Shown: positions 1-10,791 of the stretch, in pieces | Layout of the letters: every line of letters begins with the position of its first letter | How positions within the stretch are numbered: the stretch's first letter is position 1 | Assembly: GCA_002150815.3 (NCBI GenBank) | Contig: NDFF03000107.1 | Location: forward strand, 1 to 64,000 | DNA: 64,000 nt | Source: Grammothele lineata | Taxonomy: Eukaryota; Basidiomycota; Agaricomycetes; Polyporales; Polyporaceae | Reading direction: 5' to 3' | Made by a program: the position numbers and the translations under genes | The notes under the pieces: generated by a model | Databases searched by the model: none | What the model saw: the letters and a program-made list of their open reading frames with translations, nothing else | Told to the model about the DNA's origin: nothing

Positions 1-1060
1 ACAATAGAGACATCTTTCCGATGATACACACAGCCTTCCAACACTACACACAGCTTTTCGACAGTAGGGACAGGTTTCTAATGGTAGGAACAACTTTCCG
101 ACAATAAGAACACATTTCCGATCATAGGAATAAGTTTCCGATGATTGAAACACCTTTCCGACAATGGGAATACGTTTTCGACACTGGAGACAAGGTTCCG
201 ACGATAGTAATAGGTTTCCGATGATAGAAACAAATTTCCGATGATAGAAACAAATTTCCGACGATAGAAACACCCTTCCGACGATAGTAATAACTTTCCG
301 ACGATAGGAATACATTTCCGATGACAGAGACATCCTTCCGATGATAGAGACACCCTTCCGACGATAGAATTGACTTTCCGACAATACAGACACCTTTCCG
401 ACGGTCGGAATCACTTTTGGACAATAGGGACAGGTATGTAATGGTAGGAACAAGTTTCCAACAATAGAGATGAGTTTCCGATGACAGGAACATGTTTCCG
501 ACGATGAAAGCATGTTTCCGACGATAGAAACGCAATTCCGACGATAGGAATACGTTTCTGATGATAGAGACACATTTCCAACGATAGAAACACATTTCCG
601 ATGATAGAAACGCAATTCCAATGATAGGAATAAGTTTCTGATGATAGAGACACGTTTCCGACGATGAAAACAAGTTTCCGATGATAGAAACATGTTTCCG
701 ACGATAGAAACACATTTCCGACGATAGAAACAAATTTCCGACGATAGAAACAAATTTCCGACGATAGTAATAAGTTTCCGACGATAGAAATAAGTTTCCG
801 ACGATAGAAATAAGTTTCCGACGATAGAAACATTCTTTGGACAATAGAAACAGGTTTCTGACGATGGAAATACCTTTCCGACGATAGGAATGATGTTTTG
901 ACAGTGGGAACAGGTATCTAATAGTAGGAAGAAGTTTCCGACAGCAGCAACAATGTTCCGACCATAGAAAACTTGATCCTGCCATAGGATTGTATCTCTA
1001 ATGGCAGGATCAGGTTTCCGATGGTAGGAACCGGTTTCCGATGGTAGGAACTGGTTTCCG
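1..1060. repeat. 20-bp minisatellite, about 53 units
   Basis: The unit is about TTTCCGACGATAGAAACAAG. It repeats with an almost exact 20-bp period from the first base to about 1060. Units vary mainly at the ACGATAG/ATGATAG positions and in the four bases before TTTCCG; length changes are rare. It runs off the left edge, so its full size is unknown. Because 20 is not a multiple of 3, several minus-strand frames stay open and give 20-residue peptide repeats; these have no splice or start context and are not called genes. Confidence 0.95.
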
Positions 1061-1084
1061 ATGATACATATACATACTGTAAGC

Positions 1085-1480
1085 TTGGACATCAGATTCT
1101 GGCCAGACACCTATAGTGATCATCTTCTGAATCCGGCCGAACATTCTACATGCCTACCCATTCAATCCCGGCCAAACACTATGCACGGCAACAAGCCGAG
1201 GTCGGCCGGGTGCTTCCAGGGTAGATCCACCCTGTCCGGCCGGACACCTCTTACGCTGTCTGGGTTACCCCCGGCCGGACATTAGATCTGTCAATGCGCT
1301 TGTTCCGGCCGGATCGACTATCAATATGCATCTAATTTACAGGGGGTAAGGGGAGCTCTCGGCCGGACGCTCCAGGCCGCTATATGAAATATCCCGGCCG
1401 AATCACTAATAATGAGAAATCTAATGATGTCCGGCCGACATCCGGGCAACACTTGTGATGGCGGTTAGTCACGTCCGGTC
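1085..1480. repeat. Degenerate ~35-bp repeat with CCGGCCGGAC core
   Basis: About ten copies of a CCGGCCGGACA-like core occur near 1091, 1132, 1168, 1201, 1233, 1269, 1305, 1359, 1391 and 1430, mostly 32-39 bp apart. The core is nearly palindromic (CCGGCCGG), while the spacers are poorly conserved. It directly abuts the 20-bp minisatellite but shares no unit with it. Confidence 0.7.
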
Positions 1481-1749
1481 ACACGTTGAATGTGGTATGA
1501 GTACACCATGGACTCTACAAATGAGTTGTTCTAGAGCTTACAAGACGGTAGGAATAGGTTTCGGAGGCTGTTGGGGATCCCTGCCGAGTGCAGAGGCAAC
1601 GACGGCCGACGATTCTCAGAGGCGGGGCGGGAAGGTAGTGGCGGTGGCGCCCGCGTGGGAACAAGTGACTTCACGCGAGCGTACTTGCTTGGCTAGAGCA
1701 GCCCGGCTGGCGGCCCGTGAATTCCCGTACCCGTAAAGCAACTTTGCGC

Positions 1750-1805
1750 AGCCTCGACGCCGACGGACGCCGGGGGACGCCAGGCGACGCGACGCGACGC
1801 GTGCG
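1750..1805 (+). repeat. Short GGACGCC/GACGC-rich array
   Basis: A run of GACGCC, GGACGCC and GACGC words over about 55 bp, the first of three such patches in the left part of the window. No coding function is seen. Confidence 0.7.
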
Positions 1806-2514
1806 CATCCGGCGCTTATTTGTCCTTACGCGCTGCCTATACGACGTGAAGCCTACTCTCCACTAGTACCCTCAGACTTGCTCTGCCGTACAGTTTTGTG
1901 AGTATTTCATTGATAAAAAGTATATATTTGACACCCTAGGCCCTTTTGAAACCTCGCTAATTTATCCCCCGCTTTCAATGACGGTGTGAGCGTCTCCTTG
2001 TCTAGTGAGGCAGCGGGCCACTGCCCGCCCAAAGTCGGAATCGATCTTCACCCTGCAAGGCTTCTATCCGGGGAGCCCATGTCAGACCCCCCTTATGAGC
2101 GATGTAGGCAGCCGCTATGCACTCATTATCTTGTTCCTCAGCCATCACTTCTCTTTCGACCTCTCAGTCTCTTGTCACTGGTCACCCTTTCGAGCCCCCT
2201 TCGCTCTAGGTCTCGGCTGCTCGCTTAGAACGAGCGGGTCGTCCGCCCCCTTGAGTTCTTGGAGTCCAAACATCGTGCAAATTGTGCGAGATATCAAGCT
2301 ACGGATCTGATCCGTATTGATGTTCTCCTGCATCGAGCCCCCACTGATTATAGCTCGCTTCCCCAGCTTCCCTCGAGCACATGAAGAACTTGCGCTCAAA
2401 TGCTCTCAGACACTCTAAGTCAATGTCTCGTGCGTCGATCCTCTCACCTACCCCTTCGCCTTCTACGCTGTGAGAGTTCTTACGTCCGTGAGAGGGCGTG
2501 GATGGGATGTACAC
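1806..2514. other. No gene recognised
   Basis: Only short overlapping frames with no shared family features, no convincing splice chain and no recognisable domain. The stretch lies between two GACGCC patches. I see nothing to annotate in it. Confidence 0.5.
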
Positions 2515-2780
2515 GGATGCGAACGCGACGCCTATGGACGCCGACGGACGCCGACGGGAAGCTTGCAGCCGCGGCCCGGACGCCATGTGGCGTTTTGTGG
2601 CGTTTCGAGACGCGCACGGACGCGTAGTGAGCAGCCAGCGGGAAGCAGACGGACGCCAAGGGACGCCGGGGGACGCCGACGGACGCCATGAGGGACGCCA
2701 ACGGACGCCATGCAGGACGCCGACGGACGCGTACGGACGCCGAGTGGGACGCGTACGGACGCGTTTCGGGAAGTGTGAGG
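2515..2780 (+). repeat. GGACGCC tandem-like array
   Basis: Dense repetition of GGACGCC, GACGCCGAC and GGACGCGTACGGACGC words, with phase changes between 6, 7, 9 and 10 bp spacings. All frames are open because the words contain no stop codons, so the apparent open frames here are artefacts of composition. Confidence 0.8.
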
Positions 2781-3116
2781 ACGCAACGCCGCCCTGCGGA
2801 GGATGCTCTTGAACACAAAGTGTGTAGTTTACTAGCTGAAGCAGAGAACGTCCGCCTTGAAGTCATGTCAGCATTCTCCGCTAGCATTATAAGAGTTTAG
2901 GACAATCATACACGATGGGTTGTGCAGTATGTGCTAGAGATGACTTCTTGGGGATCCGGAGGTTGCATGTGCTGAGGAGTCACGTATAGACATCCTAACC
3001 CTTTCAAACCAATTTTATAAGGCATTTATGGGTCACGAGAGACATTCTAGTTCACTCTACCTGAGCCTGCACCTTAGAGACGTGGCGTAAAACTATGTAT
3101 TCGGTCGGACGAAGGC

Positions 3117-5007
3117 TCACCTCGATATAAGCGCCCGCCCCGATGAGCAAGCCGCAATTGATATCAACTTGATATACGCGAACAACGCGTATAAGAGGTC
3201 GTGAAAAGTTAGAAGATGGTGTAACAAAGTGATATATGGTGTAGTATGTTGTTGCTGATGAGATACATAGAGCAACGAACTCAGGGCATGTACGACGCGG
3301 AAGAATACTGCTGAAGGGACGCGTTCAAGACGCGTCACTCTATGAGCGCTTGTTGGCGTCCCGGCTGGCGTCCCGGTCGGCGTCCGGCTGCGGCGTCCCG
3401 CGGCGTCCCTCCTGGCTGCTTCGCGTCCGTCGGCGTCGAATTCCTTTTGCCCGATCCGTACAAACACAGCTGCGCGACGTACCTCACACTGCTTCAAGTC
3501 ACGGTCCTGTCGCTGTGCCACAGTGATTATGCTGATTTCTTCCGCCTTGACAGTCGTTCCCTCGGAGTCGTTCTCGCACGATGCAATACTCTCATCGTCC
3601 ATTGAGTGAGTGGTCGTCACCGAGACGTGAATCGCGATAGGCATGTGTGACGCAGCCGCGCTTGCTGAACGCCCCTCGTCTGCGAGGCGTACCTCCTCCA
3701 TGTGGGTTGGGAGCGAGAGGCTCGGGCAGGACTGACTTCGTGGACCATGGAGATAGAAGTTCGCATCGAATCCAGAAGGGCGAGGGGGAGTGTCTGTAGT
3801 CGCGCTAAGGCTGATCCGAGATACTGTGAGAGAGAAGACTAGAGACTGCGGAGACGAGGAAGAGTCCATCAGCGGTCGGAAGAAGTAGTATAGTGAATGG
3901 AAGGAACGCGTACCAAGATCGGCGGAAAGATATAGTGGCAGACTCCTGCTCCGACCGGGCTTGAAAAGAGTGTTATAGCGAAGGAGACAGCCGATAGAGT
4001 GAAGAAGGCGCCGGATTGAAGGATGGTCGCAGCAACGCGCCACTTGACTGTGCCGAGACCCGAACGAAAGCCGTCTACTTCATTTCTGGGAAAGAATACC
4101 GGCTGTAATATAATAGCTGTAGAGACGCACCGCGCAATTATATACCATGCACGACTCCAAATGCGGTAGAAGGAAATCGAGCTTACATGTGATGGTGATG
4201 TTAGTCACGGCTACCAGAACATAGAGTATCTTCTTGCAGACTGAGAGAACGTTGGCAGTCGGGAGTGCAAAGCCCAGGCCAAGAACCATGTATCCCAGCA
4301 CTGAGAAGTGTGAGAAATCCATGACGGCCCTTAGGTTTAGACCGTTTAGTGGAAGCACTTACGGACTTCAAGAAGGAGCAGCCCAATGGGCACAGTGATG
4401 ACACGCCATGACCTCCCCCACACAATGAATGCGCGGTAAATCTAAGTGGCACGGTGAGAGAACCGCTTTAGGTAGTCCTCGAAAGTTGTGAACATGGACG
4501 TACCATGAATCCGTCGGAGATTATCGCTTGATTCACGTACACAAACTGCCTCACCGCTCCGAACCTACACGCCGCGCTGAACTTCATAATACCTCCAGCG
4601 AGTGTCGACAAATCGGCCCCTTCTGCGATGCCTGCGAGATACAGAATACTAATGTCGCCCGCGCAATGCTATCTTGGAGTATGAGCCGACCAACGCTTGT
4701 AAGAGCTACCGCATGACGTACCAACGTTGCCATTAACATCATGACGGTGCTCGTACACGCGAAGACGACGTCGCGCCGGGACAGAGCATGAGGCCACTTT
4801 CTGTCGAACAGTGTCCACATGCCTGCGGCGTAAACTGCAATCGCGGCTCCGCAAAGAAGAGCTTCACAGAGCTGCTGGACCAGAATACGCATGATCACAG
4901 AGTGTTCCACTGCCGGCTGGAAAGAGGCCGTCAACATCATCAGTCTGCGCACACAAGATAAATGCCCCACTTACCTCATCGCTCACAGAAAAGGAATGGG
5001 CAAGCAT
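3117..5007 (-). CDS. Multi-pass membrane protein, paralogue 1 of 4
   Basis: Uncharacterised basidiomycete membrane protein with about seven hydrophobic segments. Exons: 5007-4975, 4916-4722, 4668-4504, 4441-4363, 4300-4187, 4116-3914 and 3845 onward; every junction is GT-AG and phases match. The short first exon gives MLAHSFSVSDE. Family landmarks include SDGFM-IYRAF at the exon 3/4 join and HYIFPPIL-SLVFSLTVSRIS at the exon 6/7 join. Exon sizes (195, 165, 79, 114) equal those of the paralogue at 18022-19606. The 3' end is uncertain: exon 7 may stop at a GTACGT donor at 3482 and splice to a small last exon as in that paralogue, or read on to 3117, adding a tail encoded partly by the inverted GGACGCC array. 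Probable plasma-membrane or endomembrane location; no ligand can be named. Confidence 0.7.
3310..3450 (-). repeat. GGACGCC array in inverted orientation, inside a 3' coding end
   Basis: On the plus strand this reads GGCGTCC, the reverse complement of the arrays at 1.75 and 2.5 kb, so the patches are inverted relative to each other. It falls inside the long last open frame of the membrane-protein gene at 3117-5007 and would encode a low-complexity Arg/Thr/Pro/Gly stretch there. Confidence 0.75.
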
Positions 5008-6565
5008 GGTTACGTCGAGAGCAGCCGGAGAGAACGAGGTCGGATCGCAGTTGAACAGCTGCCTGTCGTCGGTAGGCTTCCAACCCGTAGAGCATTAATA
5101 CACGCAGCAGGCGCGCGATCAGCTTCGTATATCTGCATCTCAGAGCCTATCCATGCTATGAACTGCAGGCACAACATCGGGAAGCAGATACTCACGCATG
5201 TGGAAGTAATCTCTCATATACGTGCTTCGAATGCTTGGGGCTGTGAGCCTCTTCATGCCTCAGCATGGGTCGACGTGGCAGCTCGCTCGAGGGGTCGGAC
5301 AACGTTGAAGTTGCTAAGCAGCATAGTTAAACTTTTGGGCATATGAGAAACCTGAAATCAAACACGAGATATTAACTCTACCTCACTCTCATAGAACATG
5401 AGTGAACTCCCAAATGAACTGGCTCATGAGAACCCCGTTATGACGGCGGACGCTCATCTTGATCTGTAGATGGCCTGGCGCGAGGACCGGCTTCTAAAGG
5501 TCACCGCATACAGATGGTACTTACGCATCCATGTCAGCGACCTCGTTGAAAAGTTTGCTACCAACCGTGGATGATGAGTGGTACGGCTTTGCACCGCACA
5601 ATAGCTAAGTTTAGCAGGCGCAGGTGCGTGGAAGGCCCGGGAGATGATGCCGATGGGGCGAGTCCGGGGTCGTGAGGAGTTGTGAGAAGATTCAACGTAC
5701 GGGACCCAGTGTTGGACCTGGACAGGTACCGCTGCTGAGCCAGAGGTTGAAACGTTCAAGGGGTGCGGCCGGCCCTCGACGCTGAACGCAACCGTGACTC
5801 GATGTGGACGGCCGGGCCGCTAAGCCGGGCGTCCACGCGAAGTGATTTGTTCCCGCGCATACGCCGCCACCCCCACGGCTCTCCAGCTAGTAGCCCCGAG
5901 CCGAAACCGACTCGTTGCCAACCCCAATCATCATCTTCGAAGAGCTCAACGCATTTCCCAACGGCATCCAAACCGATTTCCATTGCACAGTCAAGAATCT
6001 GAGACTCTTCTTCTGTAATATGTCGAAGACTCACATTCCACAGGCGTTGCGAACAACTCTTTCAACGCCTGACCTTCGGAGACGCCGAGCAGTCGCAAGG
6101 CGCAACTAGTGAGCCTTGCCACCAGTGAAGTGAGTACTCCACACTCCCACTAAGGTAAATCCCGCTTACTATTCAATTCCCTCAATGGCAGCTAGTATTC
6201 AATACTGATCTTCTTCTGTAATACGATGCGTGAGTATACACGAGTTATTTATACAGATCACCGTGATTCGGTCTCTAGTAGTCATTCCCTACGCGTTTCT
6301 TAGGTATCGTGGTTCATTATTACGAGTATCAGCTCCCAGATGGCAAATATGTACAACGGCTACGGCAACAGTGTAATGTCTATACGGCCTCCTCACTATA
6401 GTACTACCTACTCCAGGAGAGCCATACGGATATGATTGGCCCCTACTTGAACTCTCAAGTGTTTCCGTGGACGCCATATGCAGATATTCAAAGAGTCACG
6501 AGACATATAGGAGCATGCTATAGCTGTCAAATATGCAAGAACACATTCATTGATTCGACTCTTGC
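5008..6565. other. No gene recognised
   Basis: Between two membrane-protein genes. Minus-strand frames at 5454-5759 and 5756-6034 are the longest. The second contains an acidic Glu/Asp/Trp-rich stretch, but neither has recognisable domains or a splice chain. A decayed gene is possible and nothing firmer can be said. Confidence 0.4.
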
Positions 6566-7964
6566 TCAAACTGAGACCTTGGAAAGCTCGATCACGTCCC
6601 TGGATCCGAAGCCATCGTTATTTTCCTCCATTCTAGTATCCGACAGAACTGACGAAGATTCTTGAACCCGAATTTCGATATGTCGACGCAGTTGACTGAA
6701 ATGAGATGCGAAAGAAGCTATCTCCGTCTTCTGTGCAATACGGATCACAATAAGTGAGAAAACAATGCCCTTACATTTGCTGACTATCAGCCCAATCTAA
6801 ATTGTAGTCAGAAATCAAGAGGACGTACGATGACAGGTGAGAACATGTACGACAGGACGGTATAGCCATTGGCAGCATAAGGGCTAGCAGCAAAGGTGGC
6901 CGCAAGACACCCAGATGCCAGAGAGTAGACGGCCGCGGACTCGATGATTGCCTCTACCACCCGGCGATAGCGCATTAGATTGAAGCTAACGCGCTCACGC
7001 AAGCTCCAATGCGCTTGGGTCATTTCTCCTGAAGAGCGCAATACGCGAACCATAATGAGGGCTATTCAAGCATAGAACATTCGCCAGATCAGATGGCCTC
7101 AGTATGTAGGATTATGCAGCCATCGAGAGATCTTACCCGAGCTTATAGTGTTTGTTGCAAAAGAGAACGAGTAAAAACCTGTTACTGAAATGATCCCAGA
7201 AATAGGAAGCGAATATCCAATGACTAAGTGATGTTGCATACTGAGAATACGATCGATGTTAGCTGTAGAATAGCGACTCACTGGCATCAACCAAAAAGAG
7301 TAGAACGGGAACCATCATAATTTTCCATCGCCAGTCCCATACGATCAGTAGTCGGTACACCTATGAAACATTAGCATTCACTCAGCAAGTATGAGATGGA
7401 CGCACCATAAACCCATCGCCGATCAGAGTCTGAGTGACATATATCATAAACTGTGCAATCGTTCGTAGGCTGAACACGATCTTCCAGGTGTCACTAGGAG
7501 TTATGCACCGCAATATCGGGAGTACGAGTGTGACTATGGAGAGAGAGAGATGCTAACATACAAGTTAGAGATATTGAATGCCTTTGAAACACGTTATATA
7601 GGAATGGTGCATACTGCAGTAGCTAGAAGGAACATTCCCGTACTAGCAAGGAGCAAGGCAATGTTACGCGACCGTAAGGAGCAAGGCTGACGATCGCTTA
7701 GGAGGAGGCGGAAGCCTCGGATGTAGGCGAGCGAGAAAATCCCGAAGAAGAATGACTGGAGTGAGACGCCTGCAATACTTCCTACCGTGTAGCCGTAGTC
7801 CAGGGTTAAGTAGCTCGCCAGGCATTTCTGAACATTGACATCGAGCGGGCATAAGCACCAATGCGTAATCGCCCCGCAGGGCAGTGCGGGTGTCTCACTG
7901 TTGTGCCATCTAGAGGGCCATCAGATACTTGTCTCCGTAGGACAAGGATCGTCTCTGCGTTCAT
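6566..7964 (-). CDS. Multi-pass membrane protein, paralogue 2 of 4
   Basis: Seven exons: 7964-7929, 7827-7615, 7552-7406, 7360-7282, 7223-7137, 7061-6829 and 6769-6566, giving about 332 residues. All introns are GT-AG and the reading frame is intact. Landmarks shared with paralogue 3: QSFFFGIFSLAYIRG, TQTLIGDGFM-VYRLLIVWD at the exon 3/4 join, IESAAVYSLASG, and SPVI-GIVFSLIVIRI at the last join. The C-terminal tail is hydrophilic and probably cytosolic. The 79-bp exon 4 is the same size in all four paralogues. The start rests on the in-frame ATG whose 36-bp exon splices in phase to exon 2. Function unknown. Confidence 0.75.
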
Positions 7965-8837
7965 GATTGCTAACTTCGCAGTGAAGAGCACTGGGACTCG
8001 GCAGTGAGTGTGAAGACTAGTCAGAGTAATACAGCTCATCATACCGAACTCAACGGGTCCTAACGAGAGTCTTCGATCCTGGACTTAGGCTGGGTACCGT
8101 CTCGAATGTACCTGAGGGGAACGCAGGACGTTGTTGGGGTGACTACAGGGTTTGGAGACTTGATCTATAGGGGCGAGGAGCACTAGGTTTGATCCAAACA
8201 AGGCATGTGCAATCCAAGGACAGCACAGAGCGCACCGGGGCATCAGCAGCAGATGCCGCCGTATGCATGCGTACACCTGGCGCCTTTGACAGATCCAGCA
8301 ATACTACTCAAACCGTAAAGTCACCTTTTCCTAGGCAGTGCCACGTTCCGAAAAGGCGGGGTGTTCTCGTGACCCAATGGAAATGGGGATTGAGTCTCGT
8401 CGCGCACCGAGGAATCCAATAGTTCCGGTAAGTGTTGCAAGATGAACCGGCTCAAGGGTCTCCAGGCATTGCTAGTACATACCACTACGCACCTAAGAAA
8501 TTCCCGGCCTTCTTATTATCAACCTGCACGGCCTCGAAGCCCACGCCACCTTCTCTGCACTCATCTTGCACCCTAAACCATGCCTCCAGTCAGCTTCTCG
8601 CTGTGCAGCACACGCGCCTGGTCCCTATGCTTCGTCGTCAGGATTTCCCGAACAAGCCCTACCAGCAGCCTCGCTACCCCCCGTGAGTATCCCGCCCACC
8701 GCTTTGGCCTTCGAAACGCTCCGGGCTCCGCGTGAACAATCGCTCATGTTCCCATGAATCGTCACAGCGCTCAATGCAACGCAGGGAAGCGCACCGGTCT
8801 TCCTTGACGTAGCGCTCAAATGTCTGTTCGAAGTCGT
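7965..8837. other. No gene recognised
   Basis: Spacer between two membrane-protein paralogues. A plus-strand frame around 8582-8686 starts with ATG and ends at a possible GTGAGT donor, but no downstream exon or family was recognised. Confidence 0.4.
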
Positions 8838-10276
8838 CTATACTGACAGCTTGGGAATTCCGACTACATGCCCCGAGACTGGCCTCCGCCCATCAACATC
8901 TATCAGCGTATCTGACAGAGGCGATGCAACGTCATGATACTCGACTGTTTCGATAGTTTGAAGGGGCCGAGGAGACATCGCCAGACGAGGCCCATTCGTC
9001 CTCTCTCCGATGCGAATAACGATGAGCGAGAAAACGATACCCTGTCATACACGATGGTGAGCATGCTTTCCCGTGAGATTCCCCCACGCAGGACGCAAAT
9101 GGAGACGTACGATGATTGGCGAAAACATCGAGAACAGAACGACGTAGCCAGAGTCGGGACTTGTGATGATCGTAACGGCGAGACAGCCGGATGCTAGGGA
9201 GTAGATAGCTGCGGACTCTATGATCGCCTCTACGACACGGCGGTAGCGTACGAGATTGAACATGGCGCGCGAGCGCCCCTTCCAGTGGTCGTGGACCATT
9301 GGGCCCGAGGAGCGTAGAATGCGCACCAGGATGAGGACTGTGGCAGGAACACACTTCCAGAATCAGCATTCTTCGAGACAAACTTAGTAGCGTCATTGAG
9401 AAGAAAGCGTACCTGTGCTCAACGTGTTCGTCACAAACGACAGACAAAAGAAAGCACTTCGCGTAACGAGCCCAGCGATTGGTATGTCGAAGCTCAGTTG
9501 CGAATATCCGATAACTAGATAGCATCGCAAAGTGAGCACGCTTCGTAAAGCCATGGAACGCGAGATCGGGCACTTACCAACATCTCCGACGAAGCACAAA
9601 ATCGGAACTATCACGACTCCCCATCTGCGATCCCACACGACCAGAAGTCGGTATACCTGCTGGAGTTCAGTACAAGACCGGCAAGCAAGGTCAATAACTG
9701 AACAGACCATAAACCCATCGCCGATCAAGGTTTGGGTGATATATATAGTCAGGCGGCCGAATAGATCGATGTTGGAAACGGCGTCTGGGATGCCATACCA
9801 CATGTTGTGGGGGTTGTTGCACTTGACAAGCGGATACACAATCATGACGACGGAAAGGGAGAGATGCTGTCGCGCAGCAGAGCTATCGTTACGCGTGTGC
9901 CATGCTCATCGAATAAGGGTACGTACTGCAGCAGCGAGGAGAAGCATCACTGTATTAGCCAGAAAGAGAGCGATGTTACGCCTTCGCAAGGACCGAGGCT
10001 GACCGTCGCTCATGAGAACCCGCGACCCTCGGACGTAGGCGAGAGCGAAGATGCCGAAAAACAGCGACTGGAGCGCCACCCCAGTCACACTCGCTACCGT
10101 TTTGTTGACGTTGAGAGATAGCGCATAGTTTGTAAGACATTCCTGGATACCAAGCGCAGCTGGTTAGCTCTGCGAGACGCGCTATTATCAATGCTGTTCA
10201 GGAGACTTACCGTCACTGGATTTGACGGTTCGTCAAACGCCTGTCTCGATTGAGGTAGACTCGCGTGCGCGTTCAT
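8838..10276 (-). CDS. Multi-pass membrane protein, paralogue 3 of 4
   Basis: Seven exons: 10276-10211, 10142-9927, 9866-9708, 9656-9578, 9514-9413, 9337-9111 and 9041-8838, giving 350 residues with all GT-AG junctions in phase. Closest relative is paralogue 2 just downstream: QSLFFGIFALAYVRG, TQTLIGDGFM-VYRLLVVWD, VRYRRVVEAIIESAAIYSL and SPII-GIVFSLIVIRIG correspond segment by segment. Tandem head-to-tail arrangement with paralogue 2 indicates local duplication. The hydrophilic C-terminal tail differs completely between the two. Function unknown; predicted integral membrane. Confidence 0.78.
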
Positions 10277-10791
10277 AACAGCCTGCAGAGTCGTGAACTG
10301 ATAAATGTGTACACCGTGAGTTCGGGAACAAAGGTAGGGAGGAGTAGTAGGACTCACGAGATGGGTGGTAGATTCGTCCGCGAACGTGAGTCCTCGGTTA
10401 TTTGAAGTCGCTCTCGGGATCATTCCTCCGGGCGGATTCAGCCCGTAGCGATGACGGTATATCACAGCATGGCGTACAACGTACAGCATCGTCATACGCC
10501 ATGAGGGGGCCACGGACGCGCACAGAACCGTGCCAGCTAAGCGTTGGGCCGATGAGATGGCGCTCTAGACATAAGCGGGCATCTACGGCGCCCCGGAATG
10601 ATCGGACCGGTAGACCCGCCTCCGTCTCCCCGGAAATGCAGTGTGGCGCGGCAATGCTCTCTCCATCGGATGTTAGGCACGCCCCAGGAAATGTGAAGCT
10701 GCCAGTATGCGTGGAGAACATCGTGGGACGAGGGTTCCATAAAAATACACACCCACAACACACCTTCGCACATCAATGCACGTCCCCGGTG
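10277..10791. other. No gene recognised
   Basis: Spacer between the membrane-protein gene and the 3' end of the MFS gene. Frames on both strands are short and share no features with the neighbours. Confidence 0.5.

Noticed and set aside
78..985. Long minus-strand frames over the minisatellite encoding 20-residue repeats
   Set aside because: Open frames follow from a stop-poor 20-bp unit; several frames are open at once, with no splice or start context and no protein family.
1..1060. CRISPR-like regular repeat
   Set aside because: Direct 20-bp units without distinct spacers, in a eukaryotic genome; this is a minisatellite.
2299..2900. Overlapping frames on both strands over the GGACGCC arrays
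   Set aside because: Composition artefact: the repeat words contain no stops in any frame.
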